Source: Zygnema cylindricum
Lineage: Eukaryota > Streptophyta > Zygnematophyceae > Zygnematales > Zygnemataceae
Assembly: GCA_037447655.1 (NCBI GenBank)
Contig: JBBHKE010002567.1
Coordinates: forward strand, 1 to 27,500
Length of the DNA: 27,500 bases
Direction: 5' to 3'
Numbering within the stretch: the stretch's first letter is position 1; each line of letters opens with the position of its first letter. The position numbers and the translations under genes are program-made. Of the stretch, positions 10,641 to 21,420 are shown one piece after another. The notes beneath the pieces were generated by a model that saw nothing but the letters and a program-made list of their open reading frames with translations, was not told the origin of the DNA and did no database searches.

Positions 10641-11190
10641 GTTGTTGCTAATAGTTGTGTAATTTAGGTAAAAATTCTTGTTATCAAAAACTGTTTGTGT
10701 AATTTTGGTAAAAATTCATGTTATCGAAAACTGTTTGTGTAATTTAGGTAAGAATTGTTGTTATTGCTAATTGTTTGTGTAATTTAGGTAACAATTCTTG
10801 TTATTGCTAACAGTTTCTGTAATTTAGGTAACAATTATTGTTATCGGTAACTTTTTGTGTAAGTTAGGTAACCATTCTTGTTATTGCTAACTGTTTGTGT
10901 AATTTAGGTGATAATTCGTGTAATCGCTAATTATTTGTGTAATTTAGGTCACAATTCTTGTTATCGCTAACTGTTTGTGTAATTTAGGGAAAAATTCCTG
11001 TTATCGCTAACAGTTTGTGTAATTTAGGTAACAATTCTTGTTATCGCTAACAGTTTGTGTAAGTTAGGTAATAATTCTTGTTATCGCTAAAATTTTGTGT
11101 AAGTTAGGTAACCATTCTTGTTAGCACTAATAGTTTATATAAGTGAGATAATAATTCTTGTTATTGATAACTGTTTGTGTAATTTTGGTA

Positions 11191-11510
11191 ACAATTCTTG
11201 TTTGCGCAAATAGTTAATGTAATTTAGATAACAATTCCTGTTATCACTTACTGTTTTTGTAATTTAGGTGACAATTCTTGCTATCGCTAACTGTTTGTGT
11301 AATTTAGGTAACAATTTTTGTTAGCGCTAACAGTTTGTGTAAGTGAGGGTAACAATTCTTGTTTGCGCAAAAAGTTTGTGTAATTTAGATAACAATTCCT
11401 GTTATCACTTCCTGTTTCTGTAATTTAGGTAACAATTATTGCTATCGCTAACTGTTTGTGTAATTTAGGTAACAATTTTTGTTAGCGCTAACAGTTTGTG
11501 TAAGTGAGGT
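11191..11510. repeat. About 160-bp higher-order repeat in the 40-bp array
   Basis: The four-unit block with the rare word GTTTGCGCAAA, followed by a TTATCACTT unit and ending in GTAAGTGAGG, occurs twice in succession with minor differences. Confidence 0.75.
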
Positions 11511-12780
11511 AACAATTCTTGTTATCGATAACTGTTTGTGTTATTTTGGTAACATTTCATGTTATTGGTAACTGTTTGTGTAAATTAGGTAACAATTTTT
11601 GTCATTGCTAACTCTTTGTAAAAGTTAGTTAACAATTCCTGTTATCGCTAATTTTTTGTGTAATTTAAGTATCAATTCATGCTATCGCTAACTGTTTGTT
11701 TATTTAGGTAACAATTCTTGTTATCGCTAACAATTTCTGTAAGTTAGGTAACAATTCGTGTTATCGCTAAGAGTTTGTGTAATTTAGATAACAATTACTA
11801 TAATCGCTAACTGTGTGTGTAATTAAGGTAATAATTTTTGTTATCGCTAACTGTTTGCGCAATTTAGGTAACAATTCTTGTTATCGCAAACAGTTTGTGT
11901 TATTTAGGTTACAATTCCTGTTAGCGCAAATAGTTTGTGTAATTTAGGTAACAATTCTTGTTATCAATCACATTGTGTGTAATTTAGGTTACAATTCTTG
12001 TTATTGCTAACAGTTTTTGTAATTTAGGTAACAATTCTTGTTATCGCTAACAGTTTGTGTAACTTAGGTATCCATTCTTTTTAGCGCTAATAGTTTGTGT
12101 AAGTTAGATCACAATTCTTGTTAATGCTAATAGTTTGCGTAAATTAGATAACAATTTCTGTTAGCGCTAACAATTTGTGTAAGTTAGGTAACAATTTTTG
12201 TTATCACTAACTGTTTGTGTAATATATGTACAATTCTTGTTATCGCTAACAATTTGTGTTCTTAAGGTTTCAATTCTTGTTATTGTTTACAGTTTGTGTA
12301 AGTTAGGTAACAATTCGTGTTATCGCTAAAAGTTTGTGTAATTTAGATAACAATTACTGTTAGTGGTAAATGTTTGTGTAATTTAGGTAACAATTTTTGC
12401 TTTGCTAACTTATTGTGTAATTTAGGTAACAATTCTTGTTATCGCTATCAATTTGTGTAATTTAGGTTACAATTTTTGTTATCGCTAACAATTTGTGTAA
12501 TTTAGGTTACAATTCTTGTTATCGCTAACAGTTTGTGTAATTTAGGTATCAATTCTTGTTATCGCTAACAATTCGTGTAATTTAGGTGAAATTCTTGTTA
12601 TCGCTAATAGTTTGTGTAATTTAGGTAATAATTCCTGTTATTGGTAACAGGTTGTGTAAGTTAGATAACTATTCATATTATCGCTTTTTATTTGTGTAAG
12701 TTAGAAAAAAAAAAAATTTATCGCTAACAATTTGTGTAATATATTTTAGAATTCTTGTCATCGCTAACAGTTTGTGTTAT

Positions 12781-12920
12781 TTAGGTAACAATTCTTGTTA
12801 TTGTTAAAATTTTGTGTAATTTACGTAATCATTGTTGTTATCGCTTACAATTTGTGTAATTTAGGTTATTATTCTTGTTTAAAGTTTGTGTAATTTACGT
12901 AATTATTGTTGTTAGCGCTA
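12781..12920. repeat. Exact 140-bp higher-order copy, first
   Basis: Reads identically to 14660-14799, 1879 bp downstream, including the short unit TTCTTGTTTAAAGTTTG, which lacks part of the consensus. The shared indel marks common descent rather than convergence. Confidence 0.9.
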
Positions 12921-14535
12921 ACAATTTGTGTAATTTAGGTTACAATTGTTGTTATCGCTAACTATTTGTGTAATTTAGGTAACAAATCCTGTTAATGATT
13001 AAAGTTTGTGTAATTTAGGTCACAATTCTTGTAATCGCTTACAATTTGTGTAATTTAGGTTACAATTCTTGTTATCCCTAACAGTTTGTATAATTTAGGT
13101 AACAATTCTTGTTATCGCTAATTGTTTGTGTAATTTAGGTAACAATTCTTGTTATCGCTAATTGTTTGTGTAATTTACATAACAATTCTTGTTATCGCTA
13201 AAGTTTGTTCAATTTAGGTAACAATTGTTTGTATCGCTAATAATTTGTGTAATTTAGGTAACAATTATTGTTAGCGCTAACTGTTTTCGAAAGTTAGATA
13301 ACAATCCTTGTTATCGCAACATTGTTAGCACAACAGTTTGGATAATTTAGGTAACAATTTTTGTTATCGCTAACAATTTGTGTAATTTAGGTTACAATTC
13401 TTGTTATCGCTAACAGTTTGTGTAATTTAGGTAACAATTTTTTTTATCCCTAACTCTTTTTGTAATTTAGGTAACAATTTTTGTAATCGCTAACTTTTTG
13501 TGTAATTTACGTGACAATTACTGTTATAGCAAAAAGTTTGTGAAAATTAGGTAACACTTCTTGTTATAGCTAATAGTTTGTGTAAGTTAGGTTACCATTC
13601 TTCTAAGCGCTAACAGTTTGTGTAAATTAGAAAAAAATTATTGTTATTGCTAACTGTTTGTGTAATTTAGGTAATAATTCTTGTCATCGCTAACATTTTG
13701 TGTAATTTAGGTAACAATTCCTGTTATCGGTAATAGTTTGTGTAATTTAGGTAATAATTCTTGTTATCGCTAACAATTTGTGTAATTTAGGATACAATTA
13801 TTCTTATCGCTAACAGTTTGTGTAATTTAGGAAAGAATTCTTGTTATCGCCAACAGTTTGTGTAACTTAGGTAACCATTATTGTTAGCCCTAACAATTTG
13901 TGTAATTTAGATAATTATTCTTGTTATCGCTAATTGTTTGTGTAATTTAGGTTACAATTCTTGTTATCGCTAACAGTTTGTGTAATTTAGGTCTCAATTC
14001 TTGTTAGCGCTAACAGTTTCTGTAATTTAGATAATAATACCTGTTATCTCTAAGTTTTTCTGTAATTTAGGTAACAATTCGTGTTATCGCTACTTGTTTG
14101 TGTTATTTAGGTAACAATTCCTGTTAGCGCTAATAATTTGTGTAATTTAGGTTACAATTCTTGTTATCGCTAATAGTTTGTGTAATTTAGGTAAAATTCT
14201 TATTATTCCCAACACTTTGTATAATTTAGGTATTAATTCTTGTTAGCGCTAACAGTTTGTGTAACTTAGGTAACCATTCTTGTTAGTGCTAACAATTTTT
14301 GAAATTTAGATAACAATTCCTGGTTTCTCTAACTGTTTGTGTAATTAAAGCAACAATTGCAGTGAGCGCTAACAATTTGTGTAATTTAGGATACAATTAT
14401 TGTTGTCGCTAACAGTTTGTTTAATTTAGGTAACAATTATTGTTATCGTTAACTGTTTGTGTAATTTAGGTAATAATTTTTGTTATTGCCAACAGTTTGT
14501 GTAATTTAGGTAACAATTCGTGTTAGCGCTAACAA

Positions 14536-14799
14536 TTTGTGTAATTTAGGTTATTATTCTTGTTTAAAGTTTGTGTAATTTACGTATTTATTGTTGTTAG
14601 CGTTAACAATTTGTGTAATTTAGGTTACAATTGTTGTTATCGCTAACTATTTGTGTAATTTAGGTAACAATTCTTGTTATTGTTAAAATTTTGTGTAATT
14701 TACGTAATCATTGTTGTTATCGCTTACAATTTGTGTAATTTAGGTTATTATTCTTGTTTAAAGTTTGTGTAATTTACGTAATTATTGTTGTTAGCGCTA
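14536..14799. repeat. Higher-order copies of 12781-12985
   Basis: 14660-14799 equals 12781-12920. 14536-14669 matches about 12851-12983 with roughly two differences. The two pieces are in swapped order compared with the source, so the block was probably amplified by tandem duplication of a period that starts inside it. Confidence 0.85.
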
Positions 14800-15500
14800 A
14801 TAAAAGTTTGTGTAATTTAGGGAACCATTCTTGTTATCACTAACAGTTTGTGTAATTTAGGTAACAATTCCTGTAAGCGCTAACAATTTGGGTAATTTAG
14901 GTTACAATTCTTGTTATTCCCAACAGTATGTGTAATTTAGGTAACAATTTTTGTTATCGCTAACAGTTTGTGTAACCTAGGTAACCATTATTGTTAGTGC
15001 TAACAATTTCTGTAATTTAGATAACAATTTTTGGTATATTTAATTGTTTGTGTAATTTAGGTAACAATTTTTGTTATCGCTAACTGTTTGTGTAATTTAA
15101 GTAACAATTCTTGTTATCGCTAACAGTTTGTGTAATTTAGGTAACAATTCTTGTTTTCGCTAACAGTTTGTGTAGATTAGGTTACTGTTCTTGTTAGCGA
15201 TAACAGTTTGTGTAATTTAGGTAACAATTCTTGTTATCACTAACAGTTTGTGTAATTTAGGTAATAATTCTTGTTATCTCTAACTGTTTCGTGAATTTAG
15301 GTAACAATTCTTGTTATCGCTAACAATTTGTATAATTTAGGATACAATTTTTCTTATCGCTAACAATTTGTGTAATTTAGGTTAGAATTCGTGTTATCGC
15401 AAATAGTTTGTGTAATTTAGGTAATAATTCTAGTTATCGCCAATTGTTTGTGTAATTTAAGTCACAATTCATGTTATCGCTAACTGCTAGTGTAATTTAA

Positions 15501-16470
15501 GTAACAATTCTTGTTATCGCCAACAGTTTGTGTAATTTAGGTCAAAATTCTTGTTATAGATAACAGTTTATGTAACTTAGGTAACCATTCTTTTTAGAGC
15601 AAACAGTTTGTATAATTTAGGTAACAATTTTTGTAATCACTAACAGTCTGTTTAATTTAGGTAACAATTTTTGTTATCGCTAAATGTTTGTGTAACTTAG
15701 GTAACCATTATTGTTAGCCCTAACAATTTGTGTAATTTAGATAACAATTCCTGTTATCTCTAACTGTTTGTGTATTTTAAGTAACAAATCCTTTTAGGGC
15801 TAACAATCTATGTAATGTAGGTAACAATTCTTGTTATCGCTAACAGTTTGTGTAAATTAGTTAACAATTATTTTTATCGCTAACTGTTTGTGTAATTTAG
15901 GTTACAATTCTTGTTATCGCTAACAGTTTGTTTAATTTAGGTAACAATTCGTGTTATCGCTAACTGTTTGTGTAATTTAGGTAAAAATTCTTGTTAGCGC
16001 TTACAATTTGTGTAATTTAGGTTACAATTGTTGTAATCGCTAACTATTTATGTAATTTAGGTAAGAATTTTTGTTATCGCTTACAATTTGTATAATTGAG
16101 GTAACAATTATTGTTATCACTATCTGATTGTGTAATTTAGGTGACTATTCTTGTTATCGCTAAAAGTTTGTGTAATTTAGGTAATAATTGTTGTTATCGC
16201 TTACAATTTGTGTGTTTTAGATAACAATTTTTGTTATTGCTAATAGTTTGTGTAATTTAGGTAACAATTCTTGTTATTGCCAATTGTTTGTGTAATTTAG
16301 GTAACAATTCTTGTTATCGCTAACTGTTTGTGTAATTTATGTAACAATTCTTGTTATCGCCAAGAGTTTGTGTAATTTAGGTCAAAATTCTTGTTATCGA
16401 TAACAGTTTATGTAACTTAGGTAACCATTCTTTTTAGAGCAAACAGTTTGTATAATTTAGGTAACAATTC
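15501..16470. repeat. 840-bp higher-order repeat at the right end of the 40-bp array
   Basis: The marked block GTCAAAATTC ... TTTTTAGAGCAAACAG at 15541-15610 recurs at 16381-16450, exactly 840 bp (21 units) away. A third version lies at about 19841-19905, beyond array A. Confidence 0.87.
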
Positions 16471-16505
16471 TTGTTATCGCTAACAGTTCGTATAATTTAG
16501 GTAAC

Positions 16506-19370
16506 ATTCACCATCATCGTGCACCATCATCACGCTCCATCATTATTGACCATCATCCTTCCCCATAATAATTCACCATCTTGGTTCACCATCATCGTAT
16601 GTAGTCATCATGCTAAATTATCGTGCACCATAATCATAGACCATCATCGTTCACAAACATCATGCACAATCATCATGCACAATCATCATGCACCATCATC
16701 ATACACCACCATCTTCACCATAATCATTCACTATAAACATTCACCATCATCGTGCACCATTATCACGCACCATCATCATACACCATCATCCTTCACCATA
16801 ATCATTCATTATCATTTTTCGCCAGCATTGTTTACCATGATCGTGCGTAGTCACCATGCTCTATTATTGTGCACCATAATCGTGCATTATCATAATACAC
16901 CATCATCCTATATCATAATCATTCACCATCATTATGCACAATTATCATACACCATCGTCCTTCATCAACCATCATCGTGCCAAGTCATCATGCGTAATTA
17001 TCGTGCACCTTTCTCATTTACCATCATCTTAAACCATAATTTTAGACCATAATCGTCCAACATTATCCTGCGTAGTTATCATGCTCAATTGTTGTGCACC
17101 CTCTTCATGCACCATCATCATTCTCCATCATGATACACTACATACACCATCATTGTTCACCACCATCATGCATCATCATCATACACTTTCATCGTTCACC
17201 ACCATCATACACAATCAGCATGCGCCATCATGATACACTATACCATACATTAACATCATACACCATCTTTCAGCATCATCATGCACCATCATCATGCACC
17301 ATCATCATGCACCATCATCATGTACCATCATCATACCCTATCATCTTATACCATAATCATTCACCATTGCGTTCACCATCATGGTGCACCATCATAATGC
17401 ACCATCGTCAATCACCATTATCATTTGCAAAAATCATGCATTATCATCATTCACCATCATGATACACCATCATCGTTCACCACCATCATGCATAATCATC
17501 ATTCATCTTCATCGTTCACCATCATCATACACAATCATCAAACGCCATTATGATACACTACACCATACACCATTATCGTACACCATCGTTAAGCATCATT
17601 GTGAACCGTGATCATGCGTAGATATCATGTTCAATTAACGTTCACCATCATCATGCACTATCATCATTCTCCACCATCTTATACCGTAATTGCTCACCAT
17701 CGTCCTGCGTAATCATCATTCTCAGTTATTATGCACCATCAACATACACCATAATCTTTTTCCCTAATCATTCATCATTGTGTTCACCATCATCGTGCAC
17801 CATCATCATGCACCATCATCTTAAACCATAATCTTAGACCATAATCGTCCACCATTATCCTGCGTAGTCATCATGCTCAATTATTGTGCACCCTCTTCAT
17901 GCACCATCCTTTGCCATCATGATACACTACATACACCATCATCGTCCACCACCATCATGCATCATCATCATACACCTTCATCGTTCACCATCATCATATA
18001 CAATCATCATGCGCCCTCATGATACATTTCACCATACACCATCATCATACACCATTGTTTAGCATCATCATGCACTATCATCATGTGAAGACATCGTGTT
18101 CAATTAACGTTCCCTATCATCATGCATTATCATCATTCACCACCATCTTATACCATAATTGTTCCTAATCATCCTGCGTAATCATCATTCTCAGTTATTA
18201 TGCACCATCATAGTGCACCATCATCATGTACCATCATCATACACCATTATCTTATACCATAATCATTGACCATCATTATGCACAATGACCGTGCGTAGTC
18301 ATCATGCTCACTAATTGTGCACCATCATCATATTCCATCGTACCCCATCATCATGCAAGATCATCATGCACCATTATAATACACCATCATCCTTCACCAT
18401 ATTTATATACCATAATCATTCACAATCATTGTTCACCATCATCATGTACCATCATTATAAACCATCATCTTATACCATAATCGTTCACCATTGCGTTCAC
18501 CATCATCATGCACCATCATCAAACACCATTATCATTTGCCGAAATCATGCATTATCATCATACACCATCATTATACACCGTCATTTTACACCATAGTCAT
18601 TCACCATCACCGTGCACCATTATCACACACCATCGTTATGCACCATCATCATACTCCATCATTGTTCCCCATCATTATGCACCAGCATCATACACCATCA
18701 TCTTTCACCATAATCATTCACCATCATCGTTCACCACATCATGCACCATCATCATACACCATCATCTTTCACCATAATCATTCACGATCATCGTTCACCA
18801 TCATCGTGCACCATCATCAAACACCATGATCATACTCCACCATGATACACAATCATCATTCACCATCATCATACACCATCATTTTACACCATTATCTTAT
18901 ACCATGATCATTCACCATCATCATGCACAATGATCGTGCGTAGTCATCATGCTCACTAATCGTGCACTATCATCATACTCCATCGTTCCCCATCATCATG
19001 CAAGATCATCATGAACCATTATAATACACCATCACCCTTCACCATATTTATCCACCATAATCATTCACAATCATCGTGCACCATCAGTGCTCAACATCAT
19101 CATGCATACTCATTCACCATCATCCATCACCAACATCATACACATTCATCCTATGCCATTATCGTTCACCATCATCATGCACCATTTTCATACACCATCA
19201 TCCTTTCGTCGTTCACCATCATTATTGAACATCATTCTTCACCATAACCTTAAACCATCATCATACACCATCATCGTGCACCATCATCGTGCACCATCAT
19301 CATGCACCACATCATACACCATTATCTTTCACCATAATCATTCACCATCATATTGCGCCATCATTATAAT
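16506..19370. repeat. 13-bp minisatellite array A
   Basis: Tandem 13-bp units of the type CACCATCATCATG, with variants ending in CGTG, CATT, CCTT or CATA; most units are exactly 13 bp, with a few 12-bp exceptions. Composite blocks with GTGCGTAGTCATCATGCTCA recur at irregular distances (for example near 16846, 17862, 18295 and 18937). The unit length is not a multiple of three, so all three plus-strand frames pass through the same 13-residue His/Pro/Ser/Thr/Ile peptide cycle; the long open frames here are a by-product and not genes. The left junction is an abrupt switch inside a 40-bp unit at about 16501-16509. Confidence 0.95.
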
Positions 19371-19545
19371 TATAATTATGGTAAACATAATAATAATAAT
19401 AATAATAATTAATAATAAAAATAATGTTAAATAATAATTTACTGAATATAAAAGATTATAACATCAATTATAATAAAAATTATAATAATAACAATAATAA
19501 AAGTAACAATAATTAAATAAAACAATAAAAGTAATAATGACATAA
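19371..19545. repeat. AT-rich trinucleotide tail of array A
   Basis: TATAATTATAATTATG followed by AAT-type microsatellite and AT-rich filler. The same tail follows array B at about 24500-24645 (shared words AACATCAATTATAATAAAA and AACAATAATAAAAGTAA), so the tail was duplicated with the array. Confidence 0.9.
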
Positions 19546-19915
19546 CAATCTATGTAATGTAGGTACCAATTATTGTTATCGCTAACAATTTGTGTAATTT
19601 AGGATACAATTATTCTTTACGCTAACAGTTTGTGTAATTTAGGTAACAATCCTTCTTATCGCTAACAATTTGTGTAATTTAGGTTAGAATTCGTGTTATC
19701 GCAAACAGTTTGTGTAATTTAGGTAATAATTCTAGTTATCGCCAATTGTTTGTGTAATTTAGGTCACAATTCATGTAATCGCTAACTGTTAGTGTAATAT
19801 AAGTAACAATTCTTGTTATCGCCAACAGTTTGTGTAATTTAGGTAAAAATTCTTGTTATCGATAACAGTTTATGTAACTTAGGTAACCATTTTTTTAGAG
19901 CAAACATAATGTGTA
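19546..19915. repeat. Displaced 40-bp satellite block (about nine units)
   Basis: These units are not random members of the family. The run with GGTTAGAATTCGTG, GGTAATAATTCTAG, GCCAATTG, GGTCACAATTCATG and TTTTTAGAGCAAAC follows the same order as 15365-15605. The block is thus a duplicate of the right part of the main array, now separated from it by array A. The last unit degenerates at about 19905-19920. Confidence 0.93.
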
Positions 19916-21017
19916 ATTTAGCACGTTGTGTTTGTAAGTACTAAAAACCTAACACAAAGATTGCATGATTCACTTCAACTTTTGTAAAGATTGGTAGGTT
20001 TCTTCCCTCTTGCCCTTTTTTGTTTTCTTTCCCTGTTTTTTTCTTTTCCCTTCTCTCTCCTTTTCTTGTTTTCTTTTTGTATGGCGCTTTTGTGCTTCAA
20101 ATGCTAAAAACAGAAACTGATACTCTCCATGCGAAGTTTGTATGTGCCCCCTCCCATGTTTTCTATATCTTTCCTTCTTTATTGCCTCTTTCCTGCCATG
20201 ACCCATTTTTTTGTTTTTTAGTTGCTTGTTCATGTTTAAATCTCACACAAAGGCTAACTGGTTATCTTTGATTTCCACAAAGGTCCATTGGATCTCCATT
20301 CCCACCCGTTCTGTCATTTTTGTCCTTTTGTCTTTTAGAGCTTTCAAAGCTATTATAGAATGTTTTTTTTTTGGTGTTTTTTGGTTGGATTGGAGAAATC
20401 TGGTACAAGTTTCATCCAAAGTGTTTGGGCCCCTTAAACTGTTTATGATAAGGCGAAAACACTTGTCCTTTTTGTGCTGCTCGCTCTTCAGGAAAATTCA
20501 TTATGTCGAAGGAGGTTTTACAACAGGTTAGTGATTATTCTCTCCAACCCGACCCACTCCCTTTTTTTTGTTTTTTTTCCTTAATCTGACATTAGCATTC
20601 ATTCTTCCTATTTTTGCCCTATGTTTTTTTATGTTTTGGCTCGGTTTTTGTTGGCGTCGATCATGTCACCCGGTTCTTTCAAAGTGCTTTTAAGATTCAA
20701 TCACCCAACTACCTTGTTACTATGGCAGAAATTAAGGCTAGTTTTGGAAAATAATGGTATTTGTTGTGTGCGACGAGAAATTTTATTTGCTTGCTGTAAA
20801 ACCGTTTCCCAGACAACTAGTTTCTGAATAACTAATTTTTGAATAACAGGAGGTGTTTGTTGCAGCACGGAAACACTTGTGTGTTCTCAGGCTAAAGCGG
20901 TATTGATGTGGTCTCCCGGAGTGATAGGATGGACGATTGAGTGGGAGCCATTTGAACCGCACTTGATAGGGGATTTGCTCATGTTTAGGGTATAGGCTCA
21001 TAGGGAGGGTTTTAAGT
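19916..21017. other. Unique AT-rich island, no gene recognised
   Basis: The island has a pyrimidine-rich stretch (about 19998-20080) and several frames of 60 to 106 codons with hydrophobic, low-complexity composition; none resembles a known protein. A plus-strand frame without an ATG at its start is open from about 20840 to 20995 (contains VLMWSPGVIGW). Splice-like sites flank 20496-20525 (pyrimidines then CAG before, ACAGGTTAGT after) and another 3' splice-like TTTTTGAATAACAG ends at about 20849. These could be chance. No tRNA or rRNA is seen. Confidence 0.5.
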
Positions 21018-21150
21018 GTCGTGTGGTCATGCGAGGTCGTGTAGTCATGAGCGGTGATGTGGTTTAAGTGATCATGTCGCTCATGAGTTGCTGTGTCGTC
21101 AGGTGTGGTCATGTGTCCATGAGTTATCATGTGGTCATGAGTTGTTATCC
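21018..21150. repeat. Degenerate GTGGTCATGAGT-type repeat
   Basis: Imperfect repeats of words such as GGTCATG, TCATGAGT and TCATGTGG with no fixed period. They stop where CATCAT-type units begin. Minus-strand translation gives a His/Thr-rich low-complexity peptide, which is not taken as a gene. Confidence 0.7.
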
Positions 21151-21420
21151 TCATCGTTATGCACCATCTACATGCATCAACTTGCATCATCATACATCAT
21201 CTCTTGCATCATCATCAAGCATCATTCTCATGCATCCTTGTGCATCTCATGCATCATCTTGCATCATCTTGGATAATTGTGGATCATCTTACATCATCTT
21301 CTATCATCATCATGCATCATCCTCATACGTTCTTACGCATCTTGTGCATATTCTTCCATCCTCTTGAATCATTGTCCATCATTTGCATCATCAGGTGCAT
21401 CATCAGCGTGCATCATCATC
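21151..21420. repeat. Short-unit (about 10-bp) repeat preceding array B
   Basis: Units near TGCATCATCT repeat at about 10 bp (clear at 21240-21300), with longer variants. Toward 21400 they grade into TGCATCATCATCATACACC and then regular 13-bp units. The two unit types differ by about one ATC triplet. Confidence 0.75.

Larger units (their letters stand above)
6969..16505. repeat. 40-bp satellite array, main block (about 238 units)
   Basis: The same 40-bp unit as 3892-6002, in the same orientation and phase across the solo LTR. Within a unit, TAACAA-TTC-TTGTTA is a 6-bp dyad, and GTTATCGCTAAC is one base away from the perfect 12-bp palindrome GTTAGCGCTAAC that many units carry. Phase is held for long stretches, with occasional short units (for example near 12883, 14562 and 14755) and an A-run at about 12705-12716. 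Internal higher-order copies are listed separately. No stable open frame; non-coding. Confidence 0.97.

Noticed and set aside
3892-16505. Regular 40-bp spacing suggested a CRISPR array
   Set aside because: There are no unique spacers between repeats; every base belongs to the repeated unit and the context is eukaryotic.
3892-16505. AATTTAGGTAAC read as degenerate plant telomere repeat (TTTAGGG)
   Set aside because: The word occurs once per 40 bp, has T in place of the last G and is not in a 7-bp series.
16519-19434. Many long plus-strand frames rich in His, Pro, Ser, Thr and Ile (up to 177 codons)
   Set aside because: They are the by-product of the 13-bp unit, which opens all three frames at once; no domain, no consistent start, no sign of a gene.
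20783-21193. Minus-strand frame of 136 codons with His/Thr-rich start
   Set aside because: Its first 45 or so residues are translation of the degenerate GGTCATG repeat; the remainder has no recognisable motif.
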